Positions 7,064 through 15,790 of a DNA stretch of 33,210 bases are shown here, in pieces (within the stretch, counting starts at the first letter, position 1; every line of letters begins with the position of its first letter). Origin of the DNA: an uncultured Acetobacteraceae bacterium (lineage in GTDB: Bacteria > Pseudomonadota > Alphaproteobacteria > Acetobacterales > Acetobacteraceae); NCBI GenBank assembly GCA_937902425.1, contig CALFNB010000074.1:1-33210 (forward strand), written 5' to 3'. The position numbers were made by a program, and so were the translations under genes. The notes below the pieces were generated by a model. The model was not told the DNA's origin, ran no database searches, and saw only the letters and a program-made list of their open reading frames with translations.

Positions 7064-10000
7064 ATGGCTTCTTATTCGATCGGGTCCGGAGTGACCAGCA
7101 GCGGCATCACGCTGAACAGCGGCGAATTCCTGAGCGTTTCGTCCGGCGGGACCGTCGTCGCCACGACGGCCGGCAGTGGCAGCTACGCGTTTGTGTCCGC
7201 CGGCGGCACGGCCCGAGGTACCGTTTTGAACGGCGGCTCGGAGTACGATCTGGCTGGCGCCACCGTCAGTGGCACAGTCGTGAACAGCGGTGGCGCCGAG
7301 TTCGCGGAGGGCACCGCCAGCGGCACGGTCGTGAACGGTGGTGGCGTCCAGGCAGTGCTCGGCACGGCGCTCAATACCGTCATCAGCGGCGGCGGCTTCC
7401 AAATCGTGTCCCATGGCGTGGCGAGCGGTACGTTGGTGCTTAGCGGGAGCGTCCAGACCGTCCATGGCAGCGCCGCCGCTACCGTCGTCAGCGGCGGCGG
7501 CACCGAGGTCGTGTCCGTCGGCGGCGTGGCCAGTGGCACCGTCGTGAGCAGTGGTGCGTTCCTGGTCGTCTCCAGCGGCGGCATGGCCAGCGGCGCGACC
7601 GTGGACGCCGGCGGGTTCCTGGTGGTCCTGTCGGGCGGCCTGGCGAGCGGCACGATCAACGCCGGCGGTGAGGTCGTATCGACCGGGGTGATCGTGCTGT
7701 CGTCCAACCTCGTGGTGTTCGCCGGAAGCGGCACGGTGACCGGTGCTTCCGCTGGTTCCGGCGAATCCGAGATGGTCCTGCCGGGCGGCACCGCGATCAG
7801 CTCGCACATCGGCTCGGGGGGCTTTGAATACATCTCCTCCGGCGGCGTCGCCGAGTTCTCCGTCGTCAGCAAGTTCGGCATCGACTACGTGCAGTCCGGC
7901 GGTGTGGGCAGCGCGACCCAGGTGCTGTCCGGCGGCGCCGAGGATGTGCTGCGTGGCGGCGTCGCGAGTGGAACCATGGTGTCCGCGGGCGGCTATCAGG
8001 ACGTCCTCTCCGGCGGCGTGGCGAGCAGCAGCGTCGTCAGTAGCGGCGGCTTCCAGGTTGTCTCCTCCGACGGTTCGGCGATCGCGACGACCGTCAGCGC
8101 CGGCGGTGACGAGGTCATCCTGCCGGGCGGCCTGGCCAGCGCCACGAACCAGTTGCCGGGGGGTGTGGTGGTGTCCGCCGGCGTGGTCGTCCTGTCGGGC
8201 GGCGTGGTGATTTCGGCTGGTGCCGGGACGGTCTCCGGCACTCTCGCGAACGTCGGCGAGGTGGAGTGGATCCTTCCGGGCGGCACCGCCATCGGCTCGC
8301 TCATCTCCGGTTTCGAACTCGTGTTTTCCGGCGGCACCGCCAGCGGCAGCCTGCTGAATGGATTCGGCAGCGAGACGGTGCGGTCCGGCGGCGTGGCCGA
8401 CTTCACCGTCATCAGCGGCCGCGGCACGCAGACTGTCAGCAGTGGCGCGGCGGCGAACTTCGCCGAGGTAAACAGCGGCGGAACGCAGTTCATCGCCGGT
8501 GGCGGCGTGGCGAGCGGCACCGTCATCGGCGCGGGCGGCACCGCGGAAGTCTTCATCAGTCGCAAGACCACCAGCACGGTCGTCGGCACCGGAGGCACCG
8601 AAACGCTGTTTGGCACCGCGCTCGGCACCGTCCTGAGCGGTGGCACCGAACGCGTTCAGTTCGGTGGTGTGGCGAGCGGTGTCATCGTCAGTAGCGGCGG
8701 CGCCCAGAATATCAGCTTGAGCGGTCTGGCCACCGGCACCGTGGTTACCGCCGGCGGGCTGGAGGTCATCCTCGCCGGCGGCACGGCCAGTGGGACGACC
8801 CTGGCGAGCGGCGGTGCCGCCATCGTCTCCAGCGGCGGCCTGGCCATCGGCACCACGGTCAGCGGCGGAGCGTTGCTGGCGGTTCTGCCTGGCGGAACGG
8901 CGAGTGGAACGCAGTTGTCAGGCGGGCAGGTCATATCGGCCGGCGTTTTCGTGGTGCCGGTCAGCGGCGTGGTCCAGGCCGGCAGCGGAACGGTCTCGGG
9001 CCTGATCGTCGGCTCGGGGTTCCAGGAGTACATCCTCTCCGGCGGCACGGCGGTCGGATCGCTGATCGGCGGCACCGAACTGGTTTATTCCGGCGGCGTC
9101 GCCAGCGGCTCGATCATCAGCGGTGGCGCCCAGAACGTGCAGTTCGGCGGCGTGGCGGTCAGCGCCGTGCTGGACGCGGGCGGCATCCAGACCTTGGCGC
9201 GCGGTGTCGCCAGCTTCACCACCGTGAACGCCGGAGGCGCCGAGCGGGTATCCACCGGCGGCATCGCCAGTGCCACGGTCCTGAACGGCGGCACCGAGAC
9301 AGTGACATTCAGCGGTCTCGCCAGCGGAACGACGGTGCGCGGACCGGGCTTCGAGGTGATCTCCTACGGCGGCGTCGCGAGCGGCAGCGTGATCTCCGGC
9401 GGCGGCCTGCAATCGGTGAATTATGGCGGCACCGCCATCGGCACCACCGTGAGCAGCGGCGGCGATGAAATCCTGGCGCAGGGCACCGCCAGCGGTGCGG
9501 TGATCCTGAGCGGCGGTCTGCTCCAGGCACAGTTCGGCGCCGCGGCGAACAACACCACGGTCGGGTCCGGCGGCTACGAAGTCATTTCCGCCTTCAGCAT
9601 CGCCAGCGGGACAACCGTGAGCAGCGGGGGCACACTCATCCTGCTGCCCGGAGCAACGGCAAGCAGCACGAACCCGCTCGCGGGGAGCCTGGTGGTCTCC
9701 GCCGGCGTCGTCGTATTGGCTTCCGGCAGCGTGATCACAGCGGTCAACGGAACGCTCTCGGGCGTCCAGGTCAGCGCCGGCCAGACCGAGTTCGTGCTGC
9801 CCGGGGGCACCGCCGTCAGTTCGCTGATCGTCGGCACCGCGAACATCGGCTCCGGCGGCACGGACAGCGGCTCGATCGTGGTGCGGCCGGGAAACGAGAA
9901 CGTCAATACCGGCGGCACCGCGAACTCCGTCGTCGTGAGCAGCGGCGGCTTTCTGAACATCGAAGGCGGCACCGCCAACGGCACCGTGGTGAGCGCCGGT

Positions 10001-13000
10001 GGGGTCGAAGAACTCTACGGTGGCGTGGCGAGCGGTACGGTCGTCAGCAACGGCGGCAGTGAAAACGTGGCCGGCGGTGTCGCGAGCGGCACCATCGTCG
10101 GGCGCGGCGGATCCCAGGGCGTGTCCTACGGCTCGGCGGTCGGAGCGCTGGTGAGCGGCGGCGGCGTGGAGGTTGTTTCCTACGGTGGCGTCGCTGACGA
10201 CACGACGGTGGAAAGCGGTGGCGCGCAGTTCGTCTCCGCGCTTGGCGCGGTCAGCGGTACCGTGGTCAGCGGTGGCGGCTTCGAGGTCGTGTTCAACGGC
10301 GGCATCGCCAGCGGCACGACGGTGAGCAGCGGCGGCACGCTGGTCATTCTTCCGGGCGCGCAGGTGAGCGGAACGGTTCCGCTCGCCGGTAGCCACATCA
10401 TCTCCGCCAACGTGCTCGTGCTTTCATCCAACGCGGTGGTGTCAGCGGTCAGCGGCACCGTGTCGGGCGATGTGATCGCCCAGGGAGAGACGGAGTACGT
10501 ATTGGCGCGTGGCATCGCGGTCAGCTCGCTGATCCGCAATGTCGGTACCGAAGAGGTCATGTCCGGCGGCGTGGCCAATTTCACGGTCGTGAGCAAAGGC
10601 GGCCGGCAGGACGTGACCAACGGCGGCGCGGCCCGCTTCGCGGTGGTGAGTGCCGGCGGCTATCAGGTGTTGTCAGCCGGCGGCACCGCGACCGGCACGA
10701 CCGCGGCGGCCGGCGGCACTGAGAACGTCAGCTACAGCGGCGTCGCGATCGGGACCAAAGTCGCCAACAACGGCACAGTGGCGATCAACAACCTTGGCGT
10801 CGCCAACCTCACGGTGGTGAGCAGCGGGGGCGCGGAAATGGTCAGCGCCGGCGGCATCGCGAGCGCGACGACCATTCTGTCCGGCGGCTTCGAACTCATC
10901 TCGGCCGGCGGCACCGCGCTCGCGACGACGGTCCAGAACGGCGGGTTCCTGGTGCTGTTCCAGGGCGCCAGTGCTTCCGGCACCATCGTGCAGCCCGGCG
11001 GCTCGGTCCTCAGCACCGGCGTCGTCCTGGTCGGCCAGATCACCTCCGCCTGGGCGACCACCGCTAATAACGTGACGGCCGGTGACCTCTCGACGCTTGA
11101 CGTGTTGCAAGGCGGAACCGCGATCAGCGCCTCCATCGGGTTGTTCGCGAGCGCGACCATCTTTTCCGGAGGTTCCGCCGCCGAAACAACGCTCAACGCG
11201 CTGGCCAACATGACGGTGATGTCCGGTGGATCGGCCACCGACGTCACGTTCGTCAGCAACTTCGGCGCACTCAATGTCGCGGCCGGGGCGGCGTTGCAGG
11301 GTTTGATCGGCCTGGATGCCGATCTGGTAACGATCAACATCAACGGCAGCGTGATGCCGACCGCTGTCATCAGCGGTTTCAATGCCTCCGACGACATCAG
11401 CCTGGTAAACATCCCCTACGTCGCGGGCGCTACCGCCACGTACAACGCCGGCGCGGTGACCGTCTCCGAAGGCGGCCAGAGTTACGCTTTGAATTTCGCC
11501 CCGTCGCCGGCTTATTCCGCCGGGACGTTCTTTGTGTCCTCCGGCTTTGGCGGTACCGATATCGGCTTCCTGGGTTCGGGCAGTTTCATCGTCTCGGGCG
11601 GGCAGACGAGCCAGGGTCTGGCGATCGCGGGAAATGAGTTCCTCGGAGTGAACTCCGGCGGGACGGTCAGTGCGTCTACCCTGAGTGGCACTCAGCCGTT
11701 CCTGACCTATCAGCCTTCAATCCTCAACGGCGGCACGCTGCATTTCGTTACCGGTTCGGGCGCTGTCGCGTTGGAGCGGAACTCCGGCACCGACATCGGC
11801 AACCAGGTTCAGTTTGGCGGCAATCTGCTCAACGTCGGGCAAGTCCAGAACGCGACCGTCACCAGCGGCGGTTTCCTGTTTACCCTGGAAGGCACCGTGA
11901 ACAACGCCGTGGTGTCGGCGAACGGGATCGAACTGGTCGCGTTCTTCGGGGCGGCGACCGGGACCGTGCTCGACGGTGGCCTTGAAGGTCTGGCCGCCTA
12001 CGGCACCGCCAGCGGGACAGTAGTGAACAGCGGCGGCGAGCAGGTCGTCGGCGGCCAGGTCGACCTCGGCGGCGGCGATATCCTGCCGCTGCCATACGGC
12101 ACCGCCGACTCCACGGTGGTCAATTCCGGTGGGCTGCAGTTCGTCAACGCCCTGAGCGATGCCGAGTCGACACGCATCAATGCCGGTGGCGAAATGATCG
12201 TCAACTCCGCCGGCACGGCGGGCAACCCGGTCATTGGTGGCGGCGGCACACTGGTTCTGAACAGTTTCGCGGTGGTCAGCGGCGGCATCGTGCTCGGGGG
12301 CGCCGGGGCGGTGCTGGACATCGGCGGAACGTCGATGCCGACCGCGACCATCTCGGGTTTCACCGACGGAAACTTCATCGATTTGATGAACGTCGCCGCG
12401 GCGGGCGCGTCGGCGACGATCGACACCTCGTCCGACGTGCTGACGATCTCAGCGGGCGGCTCCACTTATCCGCTGGCGCTCGCCGGAGGCTATGCCGGCG
12501 CGATATTCAACGTCACCAGCGCTGGACCCGGTGCCAGTATCGTCACGGTGTCCGGCGCGGGCATCCCGTGCTTCACCGCGGGTACGCGGATCGCCACGGA
12601 GTCCGGCGAGGTCGCGGTCGAGGCGCTGCGAGAGGGCGACCGCGTGGTGCTACGCGACGGACGGATCGCACCGATCGTCTGGGTCGGCCATCGTCGCGTG
12701 GACTGCGCCCACCACCCGCGCGCGGATCAGGTCTGGCCGGTCCGCGTTGCCGCCGGCGCCTTCGGCTCAGGACTGCCGCACAGCGACCTGAGACTGTCGC
12801 CGGACGACGCGGTTTATGTCGATGGTGTTTTGATTCCGGTGAAACGTCTGGTCAACGGAACCTCAATTGCCGTCGAGCCGGTGGATGTCGTCGTTTATTA
12901 CCATATCGAACTGGCCGCACACGAGATCATGTTGGCGCAGGCGCTGCCGGTGGAGTCCTATCTGGATACGGGGGATCGGCGTGCCTTCGACAATGGCGGC

Positions 13001-13162
13001 ACGACGGTGATGCTGCATCCGGATTTCTCAACGCGGATGTGGGAGGCGATGGGCTGCGCGCCGCTCGTCGTGACCGGACCCAAACTCGCAGCCGCGCGCC
13101 GACGCGTGAACGCGTTGGCGAACGACCTGCCGCGGCAGACCGCTCGACGCGTGAGGCGTTGA
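7064..13162 (+). CDS. Giant AIDA-type repeat surface protein with C-terminal Hint domain
   Basis: A 2032-aa, Gly/Ser/Val-rich protein. Most of it is ~19-20-residue repeats of the form GG-x-ASGTVVSSGG, predicted to stack as a beta-helix like autotransporter passengers (AIDA repeats). A larger module ending in (L/S)PGGTA(I/V)-S-LI recurs near residues 242, 407, 661, 915, 1150 and 1351. Two closing beta-domains begin MPTA(V/T)ISGF at 1431 and 1758. The last ~200 residues are a Hint_2 domain: it starts C1836-FTAGTRIAT and continues through DLRLSPDDAVYVDG and YYHIELAAHEIMLA to PVESYLDTGDRRAF. Hint domains self-cleave; the usual block-B His is Asp1915 here. There is no Sec signal and no autotransporter barrel, so export would need another route. 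AAGGGG supports the start. The likely role is adhesion or cell-surface, by inference. Confidence 0.85.
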   Translation: MASYSIGSGVTSSGITLNSGEFLSVSSGGTVVATTAGSGSYAFVSAGGTARGTVLNGGSEYDLAGATVSGTVVNSGGAEFAEGTASGTVVNGGGVQAVLGTALNTVISGGGFQIVSHGVASGTLVLSGSVQTVHGSAAATVVSGGGTEVVSVGGVASGTVVSSGAFLVVSSGGMASGATVDAGGFLVVLSGGLASGTINAGGEVVSTGVIVLSSNLVVFAGSGTVTGASAGSGESEMVLPGGTAISSHIGSGGFEYISSGGVAEFSVVSKFGIDYVQSGGVGSATQVLSGGAEDVLRGGVASGTMVSAGGYQDVLSGGVASSSVVSSGGFQVVSSDGSAIATTVSAGGDEVILPGGLASATNQLPGGVVVSAGVVVLSGGVVISAGAGTVSGTLANVGEVEWILPGGTAIGSLISGFELVFSGGTASGSLLNGFGSETVRSGGVADFTVISGRGTQTVSSGAAANFAEVNSGGTQFIAGGGVASGTVIGAGGTAEVFISRKTTSTVVGTGGTETLFGTALGTVLSGGTERVQFGGVASGVIVSSGGAQNISLSGLATGTVVTAGGLEVILAGGTASGTTLASGGAAIVSSGGLAIGTTVSGGALLAVLPGGTASGTQLSGGQVISAGVFVVPVSGVVQAGSGTVSGLIVGSGFQEYILSGGTAVGSLIGGTELVYSGGVASGSIISGGAQNVQFGGVAVSAVLDAGGIQTLARGVASFTTVNAGGAERVSTGGIASATVLNGGTETVTFSGLASGTTVRGPGFEVISYGGVASGSVISGGGLQSVNYGGTAIGTTVSSGGDEILAQGTASGAVILSGGLLQAQFGAAANNTTVGSGGYEVISAFSIASGTTVSSGGTLILLPGATASSTNPLAGSLVVSAGVVVLASGSVITAVNGTLSGVQVSAGQTEFVLPGGTAVSSLIVGTANIGSGGTDSGSIVVRPGNENVNTGGTANSVVVSSGGFLNIEGGTANGTVVSAGGVEELYGGVASGTVVSNGGSENVAGGVASGTIVGRGGSQGVSYGSAVGALVSGGGVEVVSYGGVADDTTVESGGAQFVSALGAVSGTVVSGGGFEVVFNGGIASGTTVSSGGTLVILPGAQVSGTVPLAGSHIISANVLVLSSNAVVSAVSGTVSGDVIAQGETEYVLARGIAVSSLIRNVGTEEVMSGGVANFTVVSKGGRQDVTNGGAARFAVVSAGGYQVLSAGGTATGTTAAAGGTENVSYSGVAIGTKVANNGTVAINNLGVANLTVVSSGGAEMVSAGGIASATTILSGGFELISAGGTALATTVQNGGFLVLFQGASASGTIVQPGGSVLSTGVVLVGQITSAWATTANNVTAGDLSTLDVLQGGTAISASIGLFASATIFSGGSAAETTLNALANMTVMSGGSATDVTFVSNFGALNVAAGAALQGLIGLDADLVTININGSVMPTAVISGFNASDDISLVNIPYVAGATATYNAGAVTVSEGGQSYALNFAPSPAYSAGTFFVSSGFGGTDIGFLGSGSFIVSGGQTSQGLAIAGNEFLGVNSGGTVSASTLSGTQPFLTYQPSILNGGTLHFVTGSGAVALERNSGTDIGNQVQFGGNLLNVGQVQNATVTSGGFLFTLEGTVNNAVVSANGIELVAFFGAATGTVLDGGLEGLAAYGTASGTVVNSGGEQVVGGQVDLGGGDILPLPYGTADSTVVNSGGLQFVNALSDAESTRINAGGEMIVNSAGTAGNPVIGGGGTLVLNSFAVVSGGIVLGGAGAVLDIGGTSMPTATISGFTDGNFIDLMNVAAAGASATIDTSSDVLTISAGGSTYPLALAGGYAGAIFNVTSAGPGASIVTVSGAGIPCFTAGTRIATESGEVAVEALREGDRVVLRDGRIAPIVWVGHRRVDCAHHPRADQVWPVRVAAGAFGSGLPHSDLRLSPDDAVYVDGVLIPVKRLVNGTSIAVEPVDVVVYYHIELAAHEIMLAQALPVESYLDTGDRRAFDNGGTTVMLHPDFSTRMWEAMGCAPLVVTGPKLAAARRRVNALANDLPRQTARRVRR

Positions 13163-13217
13163 TCCGTCGGCGCGCGCGCTTATGTCGTGAATTTCGACCG
13201 CGGCGGATCGCGCGAGA

Positions 13218-14060
13218 TCAGGCTTTCGACAGCGTCCAGTTATAGACGCGCTGTAGCGTGTCACCCATGAGCGCGGCCCGGTCGCTGTCGGACAGGCGAT
13301 CGGTGACGCGAAAAGCGTCAACACCCTGTTTGAATGTCAACACTCCGACCGCCCGGGTCCAATCGGTGCCCCACATGCAGCGATCGAAGCCAAACGCGTC
13401 AAAAATCCGAAACAGCGGATCCCAGATGTCTTTGTAGGGGAAGGGTTCGTGCGACAGCGTGCAGGCGCCCGAGATCTTCACCACGATGTTGTCGTGGGCC
13501 GCCAGCGCCAGCAGCTTTGGAAGCTCGGCCCATGGCTGCGCGGGGGCTGGCGGTTTTTGCGGCTGGCGCAGCCCGAGATGGTCGATAACCAGTTTGGTGT
13601 TGCGGTTTCGCGCCGCGAGTTGACCCGCCTGCTCAAGGCGTCCCGTGCACATGAGGTTGACTGGCAACGAATGCCGCGCCGCGGCGGCCAGGACTCGGTT
13701 CAGGCCTGGGTCGGCGGGGTCGGTCGAGACGCCTTCTCGCATCATGATCCGGATACCGACCGTCCCCTTCGTGGCAGCCCAGTCGGCGATCGTATCGGCC
13801 ACGCCGGGGTCGTTCGCGTCGACCGGTTTGATCAACCGGAATCTGTTGGGATGCGCATTGTAAACGGCGATGGCGTAGCTGGCGTCATAGCGGTACATCG
13901 TGAACGGCGAGACCAGCAGGGCGCCGTCGACACCGACGGCGTCCATGGCGGCCACCATGTCGTCGCCGGTGACCTCTGGCGGGCCATGGAGAACGGCAGC
14001 CCATGGGCGGCCCGGGTGATCGCGTTCGTAGGCGTGAACCTGGACGTCGATTGTTGGCAT
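13218..14060 (-). CDS. Amidohydrolase_2 family metal-dependent hydrolase
   Basis: A 280-aa TIM-barrel hydrolase. The N-terminus IDVQVHAYERDHPGRPW replaces the usual first metal-binding His of DxHxH with Gln7 while keeping His9; I believe this variant is common in a subfamily with the same QVHAYE...RPW signature. IDHLGL (about 165) supplies a barrel His, and WGTDWTR (about 237) the catalytic Asp. GGAGGATCGG lies upstream of the ATG. It is the last gene of the minus-strand group and converges on the Hint-protein gene with a 55-base gap. Members often hydrolyse lactones or decarboxylate ring-cleavage products; the substrate is unknown. Placed near a BVMO, which makes lactones or esters, a lactonase-type role is plausible but inferred. 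Confidence 0.8.
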   Translation of the reverse strand: MPTIDVQVHAYERDHPGRPWAAVLHGPPEVTGDDMVAAMDAVGVDGALLVSPFTMYRYDASYAIAVYNAHPNRFRLIKPVDANDPGVADTIADWAATKGTVGIRIMMREGVSTDPADPGLNRVLAAAARHSLPVNLMCTGRLEQAGQLAARNRNTKLVIDHLGLRQPQKPPAPAQPWAELPKLLALAAHDNIVVKISGACTLSHEPFPYKDIWDPLFRIFDAFGFDRCMWGTDWTRAVGVLTFKQGVDAFRVTDRLSDSDRAALMGDTLQRVYNWTLSKA

Positions 14061-14175
14061 GGCTTCCGATCCTCCACCCGATCGATTCTGATCAGGAACG
14101 ATGTGTCCCGCCTGGTTGGTGCGGGTTCGAGACGGTACGCAGCATGGTCCTCGTATTCAAGTGTAGCACCGGCGA

Positions 14176-14763
14176 TCACAGACCGGCTGGTGCCTCCTGT
14201 CCGGCCACCCGTTCATAGGCTGCCCTGGTCGCATCGGAAACCTTATGGGTGTCTTCTCTGAGATTGCGTGGCGTGATCGCGATAAACGCGATTTCCCAAT
14301 CTTTTGGGGCCGGCTTTCCCACCTTCGGCAAGAACGCATGCGGCGCGTTTGGTGAGTTGTGGAAATGATCGCCGCCGGTCACTGGTGTGAGAATGGGTTG
14401 TGCATTCTGCCCTTCGGAATACGCATCCGCTTCACCAACGACGTACATGGGAAACTGATCGGTTCGGCTCCTCGGATGTCTGTGCAACTCGACTTGTTTC
14501 AGGAAAACACAAGCAACCGATCGTCCGTGACGATTTCGGCCATTTCGCCAGAAACCGTCTCCCGCTAAATCCATGGGCGTTGGGAGTTGGTGTTCCCTCC
14601 CGCCGAGCACTGCTCGCAGGGTTTCTCTTGGATTGAATTCATTTTCCCGCCCGGAGAAAGCGGCTCGCGCCGTGCTGAAGTCTTGGTATACAGCTTTCAC
14701 CCACGCCAGCTCGTCATCAGCCAGTTCATGATCCAATAACGAGATATCTGATACGTCAGCCAC
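14176..14763 (-). CDS. Conserved hypothetical, probably cupin-like
   Basis: A 195-aa soluble protein. A GTG start at 14763 is chosen because AAGGAG sits 6 bases upstream; longer in-frame starts lack such a site. The middle and C-terminal parts are rich in His and Asp: CVFLKQVELHRHPRSRTDQF, then TGGDHFHNSPNAPHAF and WEIAFIAITPRNLREDT. Spaced histidines with beta-rich sequence suggest a cupin metal site, but I cannot place it in a named family. It lies between the EamA transporter and an amidohydrolase in the same direction, so it is probably co-transcribed and part of the same small-molecule pathway. No frameshift is evident. Confidence 0.6.
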   Translation of the reverse strand: MADVSDISLLDHELADDELAWVKAVYQDFSTARAAFSGRENEFNPRETLRAVLGGREHQLPTPMDLAGDGFWRNGRNRHGRSVACVFLKQVELHRHPRSRTDQFPMYVVGEADAYSEGQNAQPILTPVTGGDHFHNSPNAPHAFLPKVGKPAPKDWEIAFIAITPRNLREDTHKVSDATRAAYERVAGQEAPAGL

Positions 14764-14769
14764 TGACTT

Positions 14770-14775
14770 CTCCTT
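14770..14775 (-). promoter_or_regulatory. Ribosome binding site fixing a GTG start
   Basis: On the minus strand this reads AAGGAG, 6 bases before GTG at 14763-14761. It decides the start of the cupin-like gene. Confidence 0.7.
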
Positions 14776-14835
14776 TGATTTTCTTACCGATCGTGGACAG
14801 GAATCACCTACCACTGACCGGAATACCCGGCAAGA

Positions 14836-15726
14836 CTACGAAGCCTGACGCCGCGTCTGCGTCCAGCCGACATAAAGCCCGGAGGCAATGACGATCGCGG
14901 CGCCCAGCCAGGTCAGCGCGTCCGGCAAATCGCTGAACAGCAGATAGCCAACCAGCACGGAGCCGAGCATCTGCACGTATTGAAACGGCGTTACGATATT
15001 CGCCGGAGCAAATCCCAGCGACAGCGCGACGAAGTAGTGACTGATCGCGCCCAGTACGCCAAGACTGCAGAACAGCACGACATGACCCAGGCTCGACGGC
15101 GTTCGCCACACGAAGGGCAGCACCAGCAGCATGCCAAAGGCTCCGACGATGGAACTGTAGATCGCCGATGTTTCCGGTGCCTCGGTATCGGCGATCTCTC
15201 GCGTGAAGATCTGATAAAATCCATTCATCAGCGCACTGAAGATGACGAACAGCGCGGCCCAATGGAACACCTCGGACCCTGGGCGGATGATGATGAGCAC
15301 ACCCAGGAATCCGATCAGCACGGCGACCACTCTCCCCTGGCTGGTTCGTTCCCCCAGCATCGGCCACGCCAGCGCGGCGACCATCAGCGGTCCGGTCATG
15401 TTGATCGAGGCAGCCTTGCCGATCGGGATGAAGGTGATCGCGAAGAAGTAGCTCAGATTCGAAATGAACAGGCAGGAGGAGCGTAACATATGCCGGCCCA
15501 AACGCCGCGTGCGCAGCATGCGCAATCCGAACCGCGGCACGAACGTTGCCAGCATGAACAGGACATGCCCGAAGGCGCGAGCCCAGGAGACTTGCAGGGA
15601 ACTGTAGTGCTCGCCGAGCAACTTGGCGAAACCGTTCATCAATGGCGAGGTGAGGCCGGACAGACAGATGAACAGCACGCCCAGTAGCAGGTTGCGGTCC
15701 CATTGGCGCCGCGCCGGGTAGGACAT
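14836..15726 (-). CDS. EamA/DMT-superfamily transporter
   Basis: A 296-aa integral inner-membrane protein with about ten hydrophobic segments arranged as two EamA halves. The first runs from LLLGVLFICLSGLTSPLMNG to about residue 150, and the second from WAALFVIFSALMNGFYQIF to the end. The inner-half signature AITFIPIGKAASINMTGPLM (about 95-115) is typical of RhaT/YdcZ-like drug/metabolite exporters and uptake carriers. GGGGGGAG lies upstream of the ATG. It is 64 bases downstream of the acyl-CoA-dehydrogenase-like gene and 72 bases upstream of the cupin-like gene, all on the same strand, which suggests an operon moving the substrate or product of the pathway. The substrate cannot be predicted. 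Confidence 0.88.
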   Translation of the reverse strand: MSYPARRQWDRNLLLGVLFICLSGLTSPLMNGFAKLLGEHYSSLQVSWARAFGHVLFMLATFVPRFGLRMLRTRRLGRHMLRSSCLFISNLSYFFAITFIPIGKAASINMTGPLMVAALAWPMLGERTSQGRVVAVLIGFLGVLIIIRPGSEVFHWAALFVIFSALMNGFYQIFTREIADTEAPETSAIYSSIVGAFGMLLVLPFVWRTPSSLGHVVLFCSLGVLGAISHYFVALSLGFAPANIVTPFQYVQMLGSVLVGYLLFSDLPDALTWLGAAIVIASGLYVGWTQTRRQAS

Positions 15727-15790
15727 CGTCGTTTATTTCTCCCCCCGAGGCATGTTCCACCGCGTCAGAAGGTCGCGCGGAAGTCTTCAA

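Noticed and set aside
7007-10396. Long minus-strand frames opposite the AIDA-repeat gene
   Set aside because: They are reverse readings of Gly/Ser-rich repeats, giving Pro/Thr- or Ala/Asp-rich low-complexity protein.
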